A stretch of DNA of 64,000 nucleotides, taken from contig OX344762.1 in assembly GCA_947034895.1 (NCBI GenBank), positions 6,577,501 to 6,641,500 on the forward strand, given 5' to 3'. This document shows, one piece after another, positions 22,501 to 34,575 of this stretch (position 1 is the stretch's first letter; each line of letters begins with the position of its first letter). The position numbers were made by a program, and so were the translations under genes. The notes beneath the pieces were generated by a model. That model saw only the letters and a list, made by a program, of their open reading frames with translations, was not told where the DNA came from and made no database searches. Source of the stretch: Rhytidiadelphus loreus (lineage: Eukaryota > Streptophyta > Bryopsida > Hypnales > Hylocomiaceae).

Positions 22501-25045
22501 GCGCTCAGCTGGTTCTTCTGAAGCTCCACCATATCGACATGACCTCCCGACATGTAATTCCTCAACAGGGACGGGTCCAGCGAAGCTGCACGGGCCTCCT
22601 CCGCCGCCCGCGCGTACTGCAAATAAAGGGGATCGTGCATCTGGGGAGAGGCTTGACCGCCGTACTTGTAAAGATTCTGCATCTCCACGGCAGCTTGCGC
22701 AGGAGAACCGGGAACGCCCGCTCTCACACCCATGCTCGCAAGAGCAGCCGCAGTCGCCGGATCAAATACAGGCGGGGGGTACCCGGCCATCATAGGGGCA
22801 AGCATCGCAGGGTTCACGGGGTAACCACCCAAACCATACTGCGGACCATACACAGCTGCAGAGTTCATGTTCGCATAATACGGGTTCTGCTGGGCCATGT
22901 ACATCGCAGCAGCCGCCGCTGCATACATGTTCGCAGGGGTTGTGCTGCCCTGCAGATTCGCTTGAAGGCCGCTTCCTTGACCTTGCGGGGTTGCCATGCC
23001 CGGCACGCCAAACTTATGCTGACCACGGTATCCAGAGTCCACACCCGAATACAACTGCTGCTGCTGCTGCTGCTGCAAAGTCTGAGAATAGGCCAAGGCC
23101 TGAGACCGTGCACACAGAAACTCTTCGTTACCCACTGCGTCCAACTCACGTTCAACCGACTAAAAAGGACCGCCAACAGCCTACCTCTATGGAAAGGCGC
23201 AAAGAGGGAAAGCCATCAATGTCGCAAAGAGAGCAGTGCTACACACCTGGGCTGCCTGCGCCTGAGCTTGAGCATGAGCCTGAGCAGCTATTTGGGCCCG
23301 CTGCTGCTGCTGTTGCTGCTGGCGTTGCTGCTGCTGCTGTTGCTGAAGACGCACTTGCTGTTGCTCCTGTTGCTGTTGCAGTTGCTGTTGTTGCTGCTGC
23401 TGCTGCTGAAGCAAATCCCTATCCTCAGTCGCACTAGAGGATCCCTGCATGTCCGCCATACTCAGCCCTTGCATGACTGCTACGAGGTCCGCATTACTTG
23501 CACTGGCTGGCCTCTTCATCTGAAGTGCATGAGCGAAATCGGCTGCACTTGCACTTGCCGCCCGACCCAGGCCCACGCTTCTTGGGTCGGAGCCCTGGAA
23601 AGACAGGTTTCCTCCGGAAAGACCTGCAGGAGCAATCACACCGGCTCATCTGAGAATGTCAGTTCGAAGATCCAGGAAAGACATCGGATTGCACATAACT
23701 CCACACACTTGGAGGAAATAAACCAGAATGCTACCTTCAGAAGTTCATAGACTCATGAACATAGAAATAACGAAAGGAATAAAAGCTACGCGGAAAGACT
23801 GTACCTGACACACCGCTCATTTTGGCCAAACTGGGACTGGCGGAGCGAGCATTACTCAGAAGTGAAATCTCGGGGGTCGGAATTCTCGGCACGGGAGCAG
23901 CAGGACCCGAAGACTGGTGCAGATTCGACACTCCAGGGATAGGGGTCGTAGACCGAGATCCCATGCCGCCGGCCACGGCATTCGACTCTCCAGACGACAA
24001 CTCCCGGAGATGGGCCAACTGCAGGTCCAACACCGCAGTTGCCGCTTCGTTCTCATCGTTGGCGGTTCTGCTCGACGACCTCGACAAGTGATACACAGGC
24101 GAGGGCGTCCGGGGGAAATCCTCCTGTCAGTGATCCAAATACGACTCAGATACGACTCCACGCTGCTGGAAACCACTCCATGCACAACTGGGATCGATCA
24201 AGACGTCCAGTGCAGGCACCAAAACGTAGGGTCGAGTTACTACAGAAACAGAAACTAAGGTGCTAGGTCATGATCTCCATGCAAAAATCGGGTCGACACA
24301 TATTGAACCATCCGCATATCCGAACACATTAGACAATCAACCGTACCTGAATGAGATCCACAAGGCTCTTCGGACGAGGCCCAAGGCCCGACGATAGACC
24401 CATGAAACTGTCTCCTCGGTCTGCCCAGTCACTGGACACCGTTCTCACAAGCGCACCCATGGGCGAGTTGTCCTCCTCCGGGGCTTCCGGCTCCTCCCTG
24501 TGCGTAGGCAGCACCGGCTGGCTCGAAAACAAAGACCTGCTGCTGCTGTCATCCATGGATCGCAGCTTCTTCTTGTCCCCGTACCCGCCGGCTCCCATCC
24601 CGGATTGCAACCTCTGCGCCAGACGGTAGTTGTTCCACGAAATCAAGGGGGGAGGGAGCCTCGGATTCAAGTTGATGTTGTTGTAATAATATACCAGGTA
24701 CTTGGGATCCGCGCGCTGCGCTTCCTCCGCATCCAAAACGTCCTCCTCTCCCGACTGAGAGTTGGCGCTGCGACCGCTGCGCGGACTCGTCGGCATGTCG
24801 AACAGACCACCCATCGCGGCCAGCGAACCCTCCACGCTGGGAGGAGCGCTGCCGCTTCGCTGCGGGACGTGGCCAGAATTCAGAATGTTGTCGAAACGGG
24901 TTCGACCTTTCAGAAGACGACCCAGCTCCGTCACTCCGTCCAAGGCCTGGGAGCCGCCGTTCTCGGACCGCAGGCCCTCTCCCAGACCTCCCATGCTCCC
25001 TCTCATCCCTCCCGGCATCATCCGAACAGGACTCTCTGTCGCCAT
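19577..25045 (-). CDS. PUM: Pumilio/PUF-family RNA-binding protein, ten coding exons
   Basis: Post-transcriptional regulator that binds UGUANAUA in 3' UTRs. Exons (minus, 5' to 3'): 25045-24347, 24123-23805, 23623-23247, 23159-22078, 21888-21747, 21581-21474, 21272-21060, 20934-20824, 20688-20494, 19792-19577. All introns are GT-AG; the joined frame is 3462 nt, 1153 aa. The N-terminal half has the plant PUM signatures [20 protein letters not shown] and, across junction 1, [14 protein letters not shown]. Two glutamine tracts follow (exon 3 and start of exon 4). The PUM homology domain (about 800-1145) has eight repeats with recognition motifs SRFIQ, NYVIQ, CRVIQ, NHVIQ, CRVIQ, NYVVQ, SNVVE and NYVVQ, so all eight base-reading positions look intact. 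The start is the ATG giving MATESPVRM; the in-frame GTG 12 nt upstream was not used. Introns are unusually GC-rich for this window. Confidence 0.95.
19855..20220. repeat. Repeated motif and inverted copies in the last Pumilio intron
   Basis: The motif ACCCGTCTTGCAAAACGGAT occurs near 19858 (CATGC variant) and 19910, with partial copies near 20094-20112, and in inverted form (TTTTGCAAGACGGGTGG) at about 20200-20216. The intron between exons 9 and 10 could therefore fold into a stem-loop. Possibly a decayed small transposon. Confidence 0.55.
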
Positions 25046-26640
25046 TCCAACATTCACATCTCACCACCGACGCGGGTTTCAACCATGCTCCGGACACCTC
25101 GGCTCGCTGACTCGCTCGCTTCGAATCAGAATGTCGCTTACAGCACCCGGGGACCCCAATTTCTCCAGAGCGACGACGTCTAGTTAGAAAAAATCTCCGG
25201 TGCCCTGAAATGCCCGCATGTCGACATGGTTGGCGAACTCGAAAAAAGAACCTCGAACCTCTGCAAACAGCACAGGCCGTTAGGTCGACCGTAGAAAAAC
25301 AAACATCCCGCCCTCGACGATGGAAATGCCCAAAGCAACGTAAGAATACTAGCCAAACCCACACCCACGCTGTCCAAAGCCGTCGAAAACTGTCGACGTG
25401 GGCGCAAATATAGATCTCCATACAACTAGCTCAACCCGTGGTGGCGGAAAAGCACAGCCATTGCTAGTCTACAAAGGCATTAAGCCGAAACCGTGAAAAT
25501 CCCAATCAGTCAGCTGACCTACGCGGAGCTGCCAGGAGAGGAAGTGAATTGCCCAATTCCTCTCCATAAATAAGCTGCATGCCCAGAAATGTTTCACTAA
25601 ACGGGAGAAAGGTCGTGGCAACGTTGGTGTTTCGAGGATTTGCACGAGTCGAATGAAAAAAAGCCGGAATTTAGAATGCCTCGGATGGTCTGATCCAAGT
25701 GTCCATAAAGTCCAAGGCATTATGCAGGTCTACGACTAGATCTCAGTTCCACTCACGACATCCATTTCCGGTCACAAAGACCAGCATTTGCAGCATCTTC
25801 GCGCAGGCAGTGCACTCCAATCCAATTGGTTCACCCAACCTAACCGACCGCGAAGGCGAACAACGTGTCCCGAAAACGGAATATTCAGCGAACATTGAGC
25901 CATTGCCAGGTGCAGGAATCCCACAACGACTACACTATAAATCCAATCTCACTCACTTCACTGGCGTAAAGCCTCAAGTCCATTATAATCGAATTAGAAA
26001 TGCGGAAAGGAAATCAGTCGTCCCGCACGGCCACGAAGCTCAAACTCAAGAACCGCGCAGAGGACGCGGTGAATTAGGGCACAGGTCAAAAGATCGAAAT
26101 TCAGTCGACTACAGTTGCGCAACCCGCACACCAACCTGACAAGCCACGTCCTTCGGCCACTCCTTTCTCGCAGCCCCGTCCCTCACAGACTACCAAAACA
26201 CCGAGACATCGTCGCCCCAAGGATCACAGCCGAGCTGCACTCCCGGCCGGGGAAGGGACCATAAAAATCGAAGAAAAGATTAAAAAGATGCGACGAGAGT
26301 GGAGCAAAACCTGAGCAGCAGCGAGGGCCGGGGGCTGAGGCTGCGTGCTCTGTGGCATCGACAGCAGCCGCAGCAACAGCAACAGCGTGGCGTGCAGCTT
26401 GTCCTTGGCTATGGCGCATTCGCTGCGCTTCCTCTGCATCGGAAAGACTCACTCCCCCTCAGGCGTCCGTCGTCTCCCCCTTCATTACGGTACGCCTCTC
26501 TGCATCGTTCGATGCCTGCATCGCACGGTCGTCGTGGCTCCTGAATGAGGATCCCGTATTAGGGCAACGGAACCGTGGAGCGGTACCCCTTTAGCCGTCC
26601 GATTGCCTCCTGTCTTGCGGCTCCACCGTCCGATGTCCCC
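25046..26640 (-). other. Probable Pumilio 5' leader and promoter region
   Basis: GC-richer DNA directly upstream of the Pumilio start. On the minus strand a good acceptor (TGTTTGCAG) lies near 25266 and a possible donor (CTCAG then GTTTTG) near 26308, so a leader intron is plausible but unproven. Several short upstream open frames exist. No clear TATA box was identified. Confidence 0.35.
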
Positions 26641-26866
26641 ATCGGCGCCATTTTCTCTTTTTGCGTTAAGTTAATCCTGCTGCTAGTAAGTCACTAATCC
26701 CATCGCTAATCGTGCTTAGCTGGGCAACAGCCCCAGGAGGAACAAACAGCGACCACCTGATTCTGCGTGTGTCCCGCATTCCCGCGCAACTGAGGAGACT
26801 GAATGGCAGCCTCTGCATCCGCCATTCGTAGTTGGGCAACTACCTTAGCAATATGTTGCCTCGTTA

Positions 26867-27380
26867 AGGTAAACCAGCCCATTACAGGCAGAATGACTGA
26901 TTTGGTATGTTGCCATTAGCAAAATAAAATCAGATTTTTGTCTATGTAGAGACAACTTTGAGAAGTGAAAGAAGCAGTTAAAATTTTAGTTTTTGGACAA
27001 AGTAGGAATTTGTTATGAATTTTTTAAATATTTTTCCAAAACAGTCTATAGACTACCTGAAATCAACAAAATATGTCTCCATGATGGTCATCTTATCACC
27101 TAATGCAGTCTTTAGATTTTCTAACACAACCACAAGAATTTTTAATGTGGCCATCACATAAAGGAATAAAAAAGAAACTCTTTATGATGAGTTTACACTC
27201 ACAATGTGTAAGTGTCCTATAATAGTCATTACTAATTCTATCACAATCACTTGATGCACTAATGTGGGCCACTAACCAACCTAATTAAGTAGTAGCAGCA
27301 AAAATCTGAAATGGACTCTAATGGAAGGAGTTAGTAGGTGTCTGTATTAGGTAGGTTGCCTGTCATGGGCTGGTTTACCT
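26867..27380. mobile_element. TA-flanked MITE (family M1), copy 1
   Basis: A 514 bp non-coding element with inverted ends AGGTAAACCAGCCCATTACA on the left and the complement of the right end, AGGTAAACCAGCCCATGACA. It is flanked by TA on both sides. The interior is nearly the same as copy 2 at 31457 apart from short indels. The TA target suggests a Tc1/mariner-type or related transposase; that is inference. It lies just upstream of the Pumilio leader. Confidence 0.8.
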
Positions 27381-27382
27381 TA

Positions 27383-28344
27383 GGTCTTGTTGAGAGTCAA
27401 AAGGGGATCCAGTAGATTTGCTTACCATGCATTTGGGGACAAAAAATAAATAAACGTTGAAGTTTCAAGGTGTTGACAATTACAGTTCATTCAATCCAAA
27501 AGCAAATGTAGGTTCACATTGGGCATTCTAGACAAGAATCTATGGAGGCTAGTTTCAAAAACGACATTACTTAGATGTACTCAATTATCTTACAATTTCA
27601 AGGTGGATCCAATCACTCGTCTTGCTCTAGTGGTACCTAGTAAATAGTTTATGAATCAATCACAAGCCATCATATTCAAAGTGAAGGAGAGAAATTCATC
27701 ATAACTATACAAGAATTAAGTACAAGAATCCATTTGAAGTTCACTTTATAGGGTACTAGGAGGGGCTTGGTTATACACTGTCTTTGTGACCCCTACAAGT
27801 GCATTTTGACATTATTTGACAGGGTCAGGCACATCTCTAATCTCGTACTCCCAACCTGTCAGTTCCACGAGTGAGACATGCAGGTACAATAAATTATCAC
27901 TCCCTTGTCTAATCTTGTACCCTCGACAAGTGAAAGAAATTACAAGTGTATTATATAAATGCAAGGTGTTAGGAATACAAGACAGGCTTTGTAAGTTTTA
28001 AAAGTACTCAGTCTTTGATTTTTTTAATTAGAAAAAATTGTAAATTTTCTTTTGACTCTTCTCCTCTTAGTTTCTCTTTTGAGAAGCTCCTAATTTTTGA
28101 GAATCATGAGATAGCTTTTATTTTATTTGGTCTTAGCAAATGAACACACGTGAATAACCAACATTTTTAAATATAGATACAAATAGATTGGCATTATGAC
28201 AACTTAGTGTGAATAGAATTGGAATTGGAACTTAATAGAATTGGAATTGAAGTTAAAAGTCATGATATCAAAACTTCAATGAAGACCACTATATGCTTTT
28301 ACAAAAGGCAAAAGGCAAAAGGTTCATTCATTATTGCACAATTT
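27383..28344. other. AT-rich intergenic DNA
   Basis: No gene recognised. The short open frame at 27816-28001 has no known motif. Confidence 0.35.
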
Positions 28345-28439
28345 TAAGGGAGTTGTTTTGCAATTGCAACATGTAGGGAGCCAAAAGCATCGCATTAGAA
28401 TCTAAATGGAGGTGAATAGTCCCCTTAAGATAAATAATG
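28345..28439 (+). pseudogene. Exon-like fragment 1, unidentified
   Basis: The frame HVGSQKHRIRI, then a stop, then MEVNSPLKINN leads straight into a strong donor (AATG then GTAAGC) at about 28439. The internal stop is one change from a glutamine codon. Paired with the downstream fragment at 28762 it looks like a decayed two-exon piece. No family recognised. Confidence 0.35.
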
Positions 28440-28761
28440 GTAAGCTACATGTTTTACTTTGTCCCTCTATAATTTGAGTTTTTGTACTAAAAAATAAATT
28501 GATTGATATATTCATGAAAACATTATTTCATTTGTTGTTCTTTCGCAAAAACAAAATTGTAAATGCAACAACTAAAGGGATAATAATAGGTCAACCTACC
28601 TTACTTTGTATATAATTTAAAAAAATATCATGGTGCTAACTCTAAATTGTTTAATCAACCTATTCTAAGTCCTTATGAATTTTGGAAATGTTACTATGTT
28701 GTTACACATCTTCCAATTTTATCCACCAATTTTTTTAAGAATTTTTTTTATAGTTTCCTAA

Positions 28762-28985
28762 TTAAACCCCGAGTATTGCCATCTTTCATCCATTAGAGAT
28801 GAAGGGATTAGTAGGAAAAGACATCCAATATCAACACCAAGTAATAGGGAAAGAAAACCAATGCCACCACCATATATTGAACCCAAACCATTAGAAGAGG
28901 GATTTACTAGAAGAGAAGATTCTTGTATAACTAAAAACTTGTTAGATGATCTTTCTCAAAGGACTCAAGGTAGAGGCTTTGCAAG
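28762..28985 (+). pseudogene. Exon-like fragment 2, unidentified charged/proline-rich segment
   Basis: An open stretch of about 74 codons in AT-rich surroundings with protein-like composition: LNPEYCHLSSIRDEGISRKR, then KPMPPPYIEPKPLEEGFTRR, then NLLDDLSQRTQGRGFAR. It begins after a T-rich tract with an AG and ends at a good donor (GCAAG then GTAAGC). It lacks an ATG start, as an internal exon would. No family recognised. It could be an exon of a dead gene or an unannotated small gene. Confidence 0.4.
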
Positions 28986-29080
28986 GTAAGCTTACTTAAT
29001 GTTATGGTCTTTAGAAATATGATAATGAATACAGTTTGAGGGACTCAAAAACGCATTTAAAAACTTGTAATTTAATGAAA

Positions 29081-31010
29081 TTAACCCCTAAAGTCCCAAG
29101 GCCTATTTTTTTTTGTCAAAAACTGTTCAAAATTGCCTTATCTATTGCAAAGAACATAAAATTTTAAAATGATATTTCTTTTGCGTACTTAATCATAGTA
29201 TCTTGCAATAGAATATTATAAAAATGTGTGGAGAAAACTTTAGACACTTCGACTTCATATATTGCAAGGAAAATGCATTCAAAGTGAAGAAATCAAGTTT
29301 TTTTGGCATTGTGGTAAACTAGTTTATGAGATTTTGAATATTCTTAAGTTATAGATTTTGCACTATAGATTTTGAATTAAAAAAAATTTATCATGACGAA
29401 TTGAGTTGAGAATATATGAAAAATTAAAATTAAAGAAATAACATGATTTTCAATCTTAAAAAAATTGTTAAGTAGAAGAAAGTATGTAATAGAGGGAAAA
29501 ACTAAATCATTAATGAATCTAAGATGGAACTAAAATACACTAATTCCAATGGTTAGATTATTCTAACAATCAAATTCAATCCTTTGGAACTCCTTTTTTT
29601 GAAAAATGTGAAAATTGAGCTCAAAAATGAATCGTATACATTATTTGGTAAAAGAAATGCTCCGATTGCCCACAAAACAAGCAATGATGCTAGCATGTGA
29701 GTATAGAATGCAAGTATATGGATTGTGAGCCTAGATATAAGTACTACTATCCTGCAACCATTGAATGTGTCACTCTATAATATAAATACCTATTATATAT
29801 GTATATAAAACATAAATATCTTATAATCATGGAAGGTTTCTATAAGATAGACACTTATAACATATGTGTGTAGACTTTTAGGCTCATAGGCTCACATAAT
29901 AGCAACCCTCAAATACTTCATAACTTTCACATCACAAATCCTTCCAACAATCTCTTTTTTATTTGCTCCAAAAGAAATAATAAACTCCTCCCCAAATGTT
30001 CTCATAGATCCAAAAGAAAAGAAAGTCTGGATAGAAACTCCCATTATTCTTCAATTTGTCTTCAAATGTTGAATAATTCTATTTGATCTCTTTCAATACT
30101 GCTCTCACATAATTCATGGCCATTTAACCCCCAAGGCTTTATGACATTATTTCACTAGAAAACACTTTAAAGTTGTCATTTCTAGTGCAAAGAGATGCAA
30201 TGAAGAAAGACTACATTTTTTGCATATTCAATTGCAAGATCTTGTACAAGATTTTTGTGAGAATATGCAAAAAAAAATTTAGACATTTTGACCATGTAGG
30301 TTGTGAGATATTAGTGTTGAAAGTGAAAAGAAAATATACTGTTGCACCTTAGTTGCTTTACTAGACTTGATTTAAGAATCTAGGAGGATAACTTTAGTTT
30401 TTTTCTTTTAATAATTTTTATTCTTAAACAAATGATTAAGTAGAAGTAGATTCAAAATGGAATGAAAAAATTTAATTGTTAATGGTTCTCAAACGGAATT
30501 GAAACATATCAATCCTAACAACGAAATTGTTGTAGTAGGTAATCTACACCACATGGATATTTTATTTTAGAATATTCTTAAAATTGACAAACCCTATACA
30601 TTATTTTTCATAAAGATGCCCTAATAGCCCCAAACTCAAGATTCTTCATGACTTGCACATCACTACTCTAAATGGAATAAATGAATAAAAATTCATGTAA
30701 ACATAAATATATGCTAAGAGAAGAAAAATTTAAAATTTAAAATTTGAGTTTAGTTTTTCTTTTTGTTTGAGTTCAAAATTTTTGTGCTTACAAAGATATA
30801 CATTTTTTTCATAGGTACCTAATGAACTAAAAATTATATTTCTAGAGAACTAATACATTTTCTTACCTTCAAAAAAAGTTTTAAAAAATTAGAGTAAAAT
30901 TTAACATCATAGGTACCTACTCCAAATTCTCAAAAAACCATTCCAAGACTTTTGAAATTTCCAGGGGTCACTAATTCCATGAAATTTGAACTCTAACCTC
31001 AAGAACATCT
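29081..31010. repeat. Remnants of TTAA-type elements
   Basis: At 29081 the sequence TTAACCCCTAAAGTCCCAAG closely resembles the left end of the element at 51224, and at 30124 TTAACCCCCAAGGC looks like another such end. After each, a similar order of segments follows (a fairly T-rich tract, then TTGCAA-type motifs with TTAGACA near 29240 and 30283). Right ends were not found, so these are treated as degraded copies. No gene is seen in this stretch. Confidence 0.4.
29687..29904. mobile_element. Small element with TGCTA...TAGCA ends
   Basis: The left end TGCTAGCATGTGAG and the complement of the right end, TGCTATTATGTGAG, are inverted repeats bracketing about 218 bp. They resemble the ends of the 1.5 kb fold-back element at 14138, suggesting one family. 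Target-site duplication not established. Confidence 0.45.
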
Positions 31011-31456
31011 GTAGTGAACTGCCCCCCTCATTGCCTTCCCATAGATGAAACAAGGGCAAGGGATTTTACTATTTCATTGTTCCCCTACACTCTCCCATTT
31101 TCTTTGCCGTTATGGTTGTCTTTTGCACTTTGTTTGCCTCTTCTTGAGTTCCATTGCTGCTCCAACTCCAAGTCATGGCATTGCCATCTCTTTGGACACC
31201 TACGGCCTTGGTTCAATGGCTTTAACCTTGACACACCAGTGAGGTGGTCATGAGTTCAAACTTGAGTGTTGGTGGGGGGTCAAATGACCTCATTGTCATA
31301 TGGGGACTTGAGAATTTTTTGGGGGAAGGAACATTTCGATTCTAATGGAGGCATCAAGGATGGAATTAACCATCTAAATCCATGGCAACAGTCTTTCAAA
31401 CCACATGTACCCTTCTTTCTTCTTCTCCGCCTCTATAGAACCATCCATAGATAATA
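31011..31456. other. Intergenic stretch with short frames
   Basis: Overlapping open frames of 60-80 codons with no recognised family. No splice or promoter signals I can support. Confidence 0.3.
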
Positions 31457-31948
31457 AGGTAAACCAACCCATGACAGGCAGAATGACTGATTTGGTATGT
31501 TGCCATTAGCAAAATAAAATCAGATTTTTTTCTATGCAGAGACAACTTTGAGAAATGAAAGAAGCAGTTAAAATTTTAGTTTTGGGACAAAGTAGGAATT
31601 TGTTATGAATTTTTTAAGTATTTTTCCAAAACAGTCTGTAGACTACCTGAAATCAACAAAATATGTCTCCATGATGGTCATCTTACCACCTAATGCAATC
31701 TTCAGATTTCCTAACACAACCATAAGTTTTTTTAATGTGGCCATCACATAAAGGAATAAAAACAAAAACTCTTTATGATGAGTTTACACTCACAATGTCT
31801 AAGTGTCCTATGACAGTCATTACTAATTCTATCACAATCACCTAATACACTAATGTGGGCCACTAACCAAACTAATTAAGTCATAGCAACAAAAATCTGA
31901 AATGGGTATCTATATTAGGCACTTGGCCTGTCATGGGCTGGTTTACCT
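31457..31948. mobile_element. TA-flanked MITE (family M1), copy 2
   Basis: A 492 bp element with ends AGGTAAACCAACCCATGACA and, inverted, AGGTAAACCAGCCCATGACA, TA on each side. Over its whole length it matches copy 1 with few substitutions and short indels, including one loss near the right end. The close match suggests both moved fairly recently. Confidence 0.8.
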
Positions 31949-32147
31949 TAGTGGACTCTGCGAATGACCAAGGAGTTGTTGAACACCAGAAGACTGAAAA
32001 TACTTTCCAGAACTCTTGTTCCAGTTTGGGTTAAGTTTGCATATTCAAACATTTTCAAACATATTCAATCATGTGCTTGGATTTTTCGAGGGAATGCAGG
32101 TCTTGTACATATTACTTCAAAGAAATGAACTTGAAGAGTTTCTTGAT

Positions 32148-33102
32148 TGTATGTATAGAAGTAAGGTTCAAATCTGCATCAATTGTATTTGGCACCGGAT
32201 AAAAATCAGCATGCGATCATATTATATACATCACACCATCACTTTATATTTGGAGTTGGAAATTAGTCCACAAAGGCTAAAAGTGAGCCCCAAACTAAAA
32301 TCTAACAGAGCAGAATTCACAATTTCTATAGCTGTGGAAAACTTCAAGAACAACCACAGCTTAATTTAGCCACATTGATAAACATTTCTTTGCAAATACA
32401 GCTGAGAATCCTAATTTTACCACTTCTCATAAAGGATCTCTATAACATCACCTGCTAGTATAGTCTCTCTCTGTACAATGCTACTACAATTGAGCACAAT
32501 ATATGTCCCCGATGCATAGATTGCCAAATCCGCTTCAATAAGCAAATGCAGCACGGTCCTAGTATGGGGCCCCGTTGATTTAGATCATGGACCCTTCACG
32601 GGCCCTTCAGAAAGACGGGTAGTGAGTTGCTAAAATGTGATTAGTGAGACTACCAATTGGGAGAGATTTGAGAGAAATTAGGTTTTTCCATAGAAAAATA
32701 GAGCAAGTGTGCTCCAAGAAAACTCAGGGAGACTTACCTCGACTTCCTGAACAACGGGTGGATGTGGAGATCTCAGGTTTAGATCATTGGGCCCCCCATA
32801 CTACAACTGTGCCGCAAATGCTTTTGCAATGGAGCACGATTTATAAACCCGATGCACAAATTGCTACAAAATCCTACAATAAGCAAGTACTTCTACAATT
32901 GAGCACGATTTATGAACCCAATGCACAAAATCCACCTACATTAAGCAAACCAAACAAGATCCAAAGCAAGAAAGGCAGGGTTGGCTTGGGGTCACCACTT
33001 GCTCAACTTGTATTGAAAGTGGTGAGTAGTCTCTCTTCTCGATCTTTGTATGTTTCAATTCCATCTTTCTGTGAAGGAACTGAATACCCAACCATTCAGC
33101 CT
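32148..33102 (+). repeat. Long direct repeat, left copy (upstream of the RING/UreF segment)
   Basis: Shares long, same-order blocks with 37759-38430, for example CACTTTATATTTGGAGTTGG, CTAAAATCTAACAGAGCAGA and AACTTGTATTGAAAGTGGT, and ends with a CTTTCTGTGAAGGAACTG block. Inside are units of about 66 bp built around GAGCACGATTTATGAACCC (32482, 32830 and 32899 in this copy). This copy carries about 250 bp of extra sequence (32550-32815). No transposon ends or TSD could be assigned. Confidence 0.7.
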
Positions 33103-33761
33103 CCGGACAACTTGTAATTTTAATCAATGATAATTATTGTTGTACAAATTTTTAAAATAGTAAAGAATAAATTCCAAGAGTATAATGTGCCTCCATGTGG
33201 AGATTCAAGCGGTGAGTCATGAGGTTACTTTTCTAGATAAGGCAACTAGATTGTTAATGCAACCTAATTTTGCAATCCCATGTAGTGACTTTAGAAATAT
33301 ATTGTGGCCAATTCTAAGGCAAATTATGGGCTTAGGGTGAAGGACGAATATGCATAAAATGTGGAATTCATCTTTGGAATTTATTTACTTGGACCAACTA
33401 TAACTAAGGTAACTCAGACTATGACATGCCAACTTTGGAGTAGCCAAATGCAGGCCAAAAAAGTCTTGTGAGGTACATTTGACAACACATATACATTTGA
33501 AGAATTTCTAGGCATATTAGGATGGGTAGGCTCCCATTTTGCCTGTGATAGGCAAAGTCACCTTAAACTAGGCTTGCATAACTAGAATCAAAACGCACAA
33601 GAGTAAAACTGCTTTACATATAAATCCTATTAATTGTGTGTGCCATTAATTTATCAACAAAAAACTACACAATTTAAATTCTGTGCAGACTGGAATATTA
33701 TTGTTACTATTGTACCACAGATACTAACACTAATTTTGCAGGCGACACTAATTTCGTGCCG
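33103..33761. other. Intergenic DNA 3' of the RING relic
   Basis: AT-rich with no gene or defined repeat seen. It may include the 3' region of the RING gene transcribed from the opposite strand. Confidence 0.35.
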
Positions 33762-34575
33762 TCACTTATAGGATCCATAACCTACTGTAGTGTAGTCCAT
33801 CTTGTTTTGAAAGTTTCTGCAGTCCATGTCCATGACTAAGCTTCCCCCCCAAGCGTAGCTGCATGACTCAAGCCTCTTGAAACGCAAGCGATGATCAAAG
33901 GGAAGCATAACTGAGCTAGTATCACATTGATTTCCAGAAGTCCACCAACCGGGCAAGTATTGATTTGACCAAATCACCATTCTCTGCAAACCAGCAATGT
34001 CAGCCGCCATCGTCGTTCTCTCTTCCCTTTCTCGCTTGATGCTCTTCCAATTCTCTTGATACAGATTCTCCGCATAATTCTGCCTCAGCTGCCTTTGCAC
34101 TGGGTTCACGATGTCCGTGACTGCCTGCACAGGATGTTCTGGCACAGTCGGCGGGTGCGAAAAAACCCAAAAGTTTGCTCCTTCTGCAAGTGCTCGTGCG
34201 CCGTCTCAATAACATGAAGTGCATGCAGTACTGCATTTCGAGTGGGAAACGGGCCCGCTAATTTCAGCGTAGCAGTGATGGGCGTTAACGTTGAGGGATC
34301 GATGCTGTTGTCGTCACTGCCATCGCTTGACATTGCCGCACTGTCTCTAGAAATGGGAATGACGTACTGTTTGGACCACTTTAGCAGAGTTCTGCAAACA
34401 GGGCACAGTCTGAATCGAATTTGGAGCCATTGGTAGAGGCAGGGCCAGCAGAACAAGTGACCGCAAGCGGTTGCTACAGGATTAGTTGGAACCGCCATGC
34501 ACAGATGTGGCACGTCAGTGGGTTGCATTGATACTCGGAGCCAGACGAAGACGAAGACGGACAGCTTCCCTCCAT
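33762..34575 (-). pseudogene. RMA-like RING-type E3 ligase gene with two frameshifts
   Basis: The ATG at 34575 opens a frame with a serine run and then CNPLTCHIC, the first zinc-binding pair. It then stops unless the frame shifts. Two bases further on, another frame reads MAVPTNPVATACGHLFCWPC, LYQWL and CPVC, the rest of a C3HC4 RING of the RMA/RNF5 kind. With two extra bases removed, the spacing between the second and third cysteines becomes the usual eleven residues. A second shift lies near 34150, beside a T run, after which PEHPVQAVTDIVNP continues to a stop at 33762. RMA ligases are usually ER-anchored; no membrane tail is seen here. A real pseudogene or two assembly errors are both possible. 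Confidence 0.7.

Noticed and set aside
22092..23750. 552-codon plus-strand open frame
   Set aside because: It is antisense to Pumilio exons 3 and 4; its poly-Leu content is the reverse complement of the glutamine tracts. The minus-strand exons are supported by splice signals and family motifs.
26183..26452. Minus-strand frame with SDAEEAQR resembling Pumilio exon 1 (LDAEEAQR)
   Set aside because: The match is only about 20 bases, the frame lacks an ATG start and the rest is unrelated. Treated as coincidence or a leader frame.
26867..27380. PIF/Harbinger assignment for MITE family M1 (TWA target)
   Set aside because: The trinucleotides on the two sides are TAA and TTA, which are not direct repeats; only TA is shared in the same orientation.
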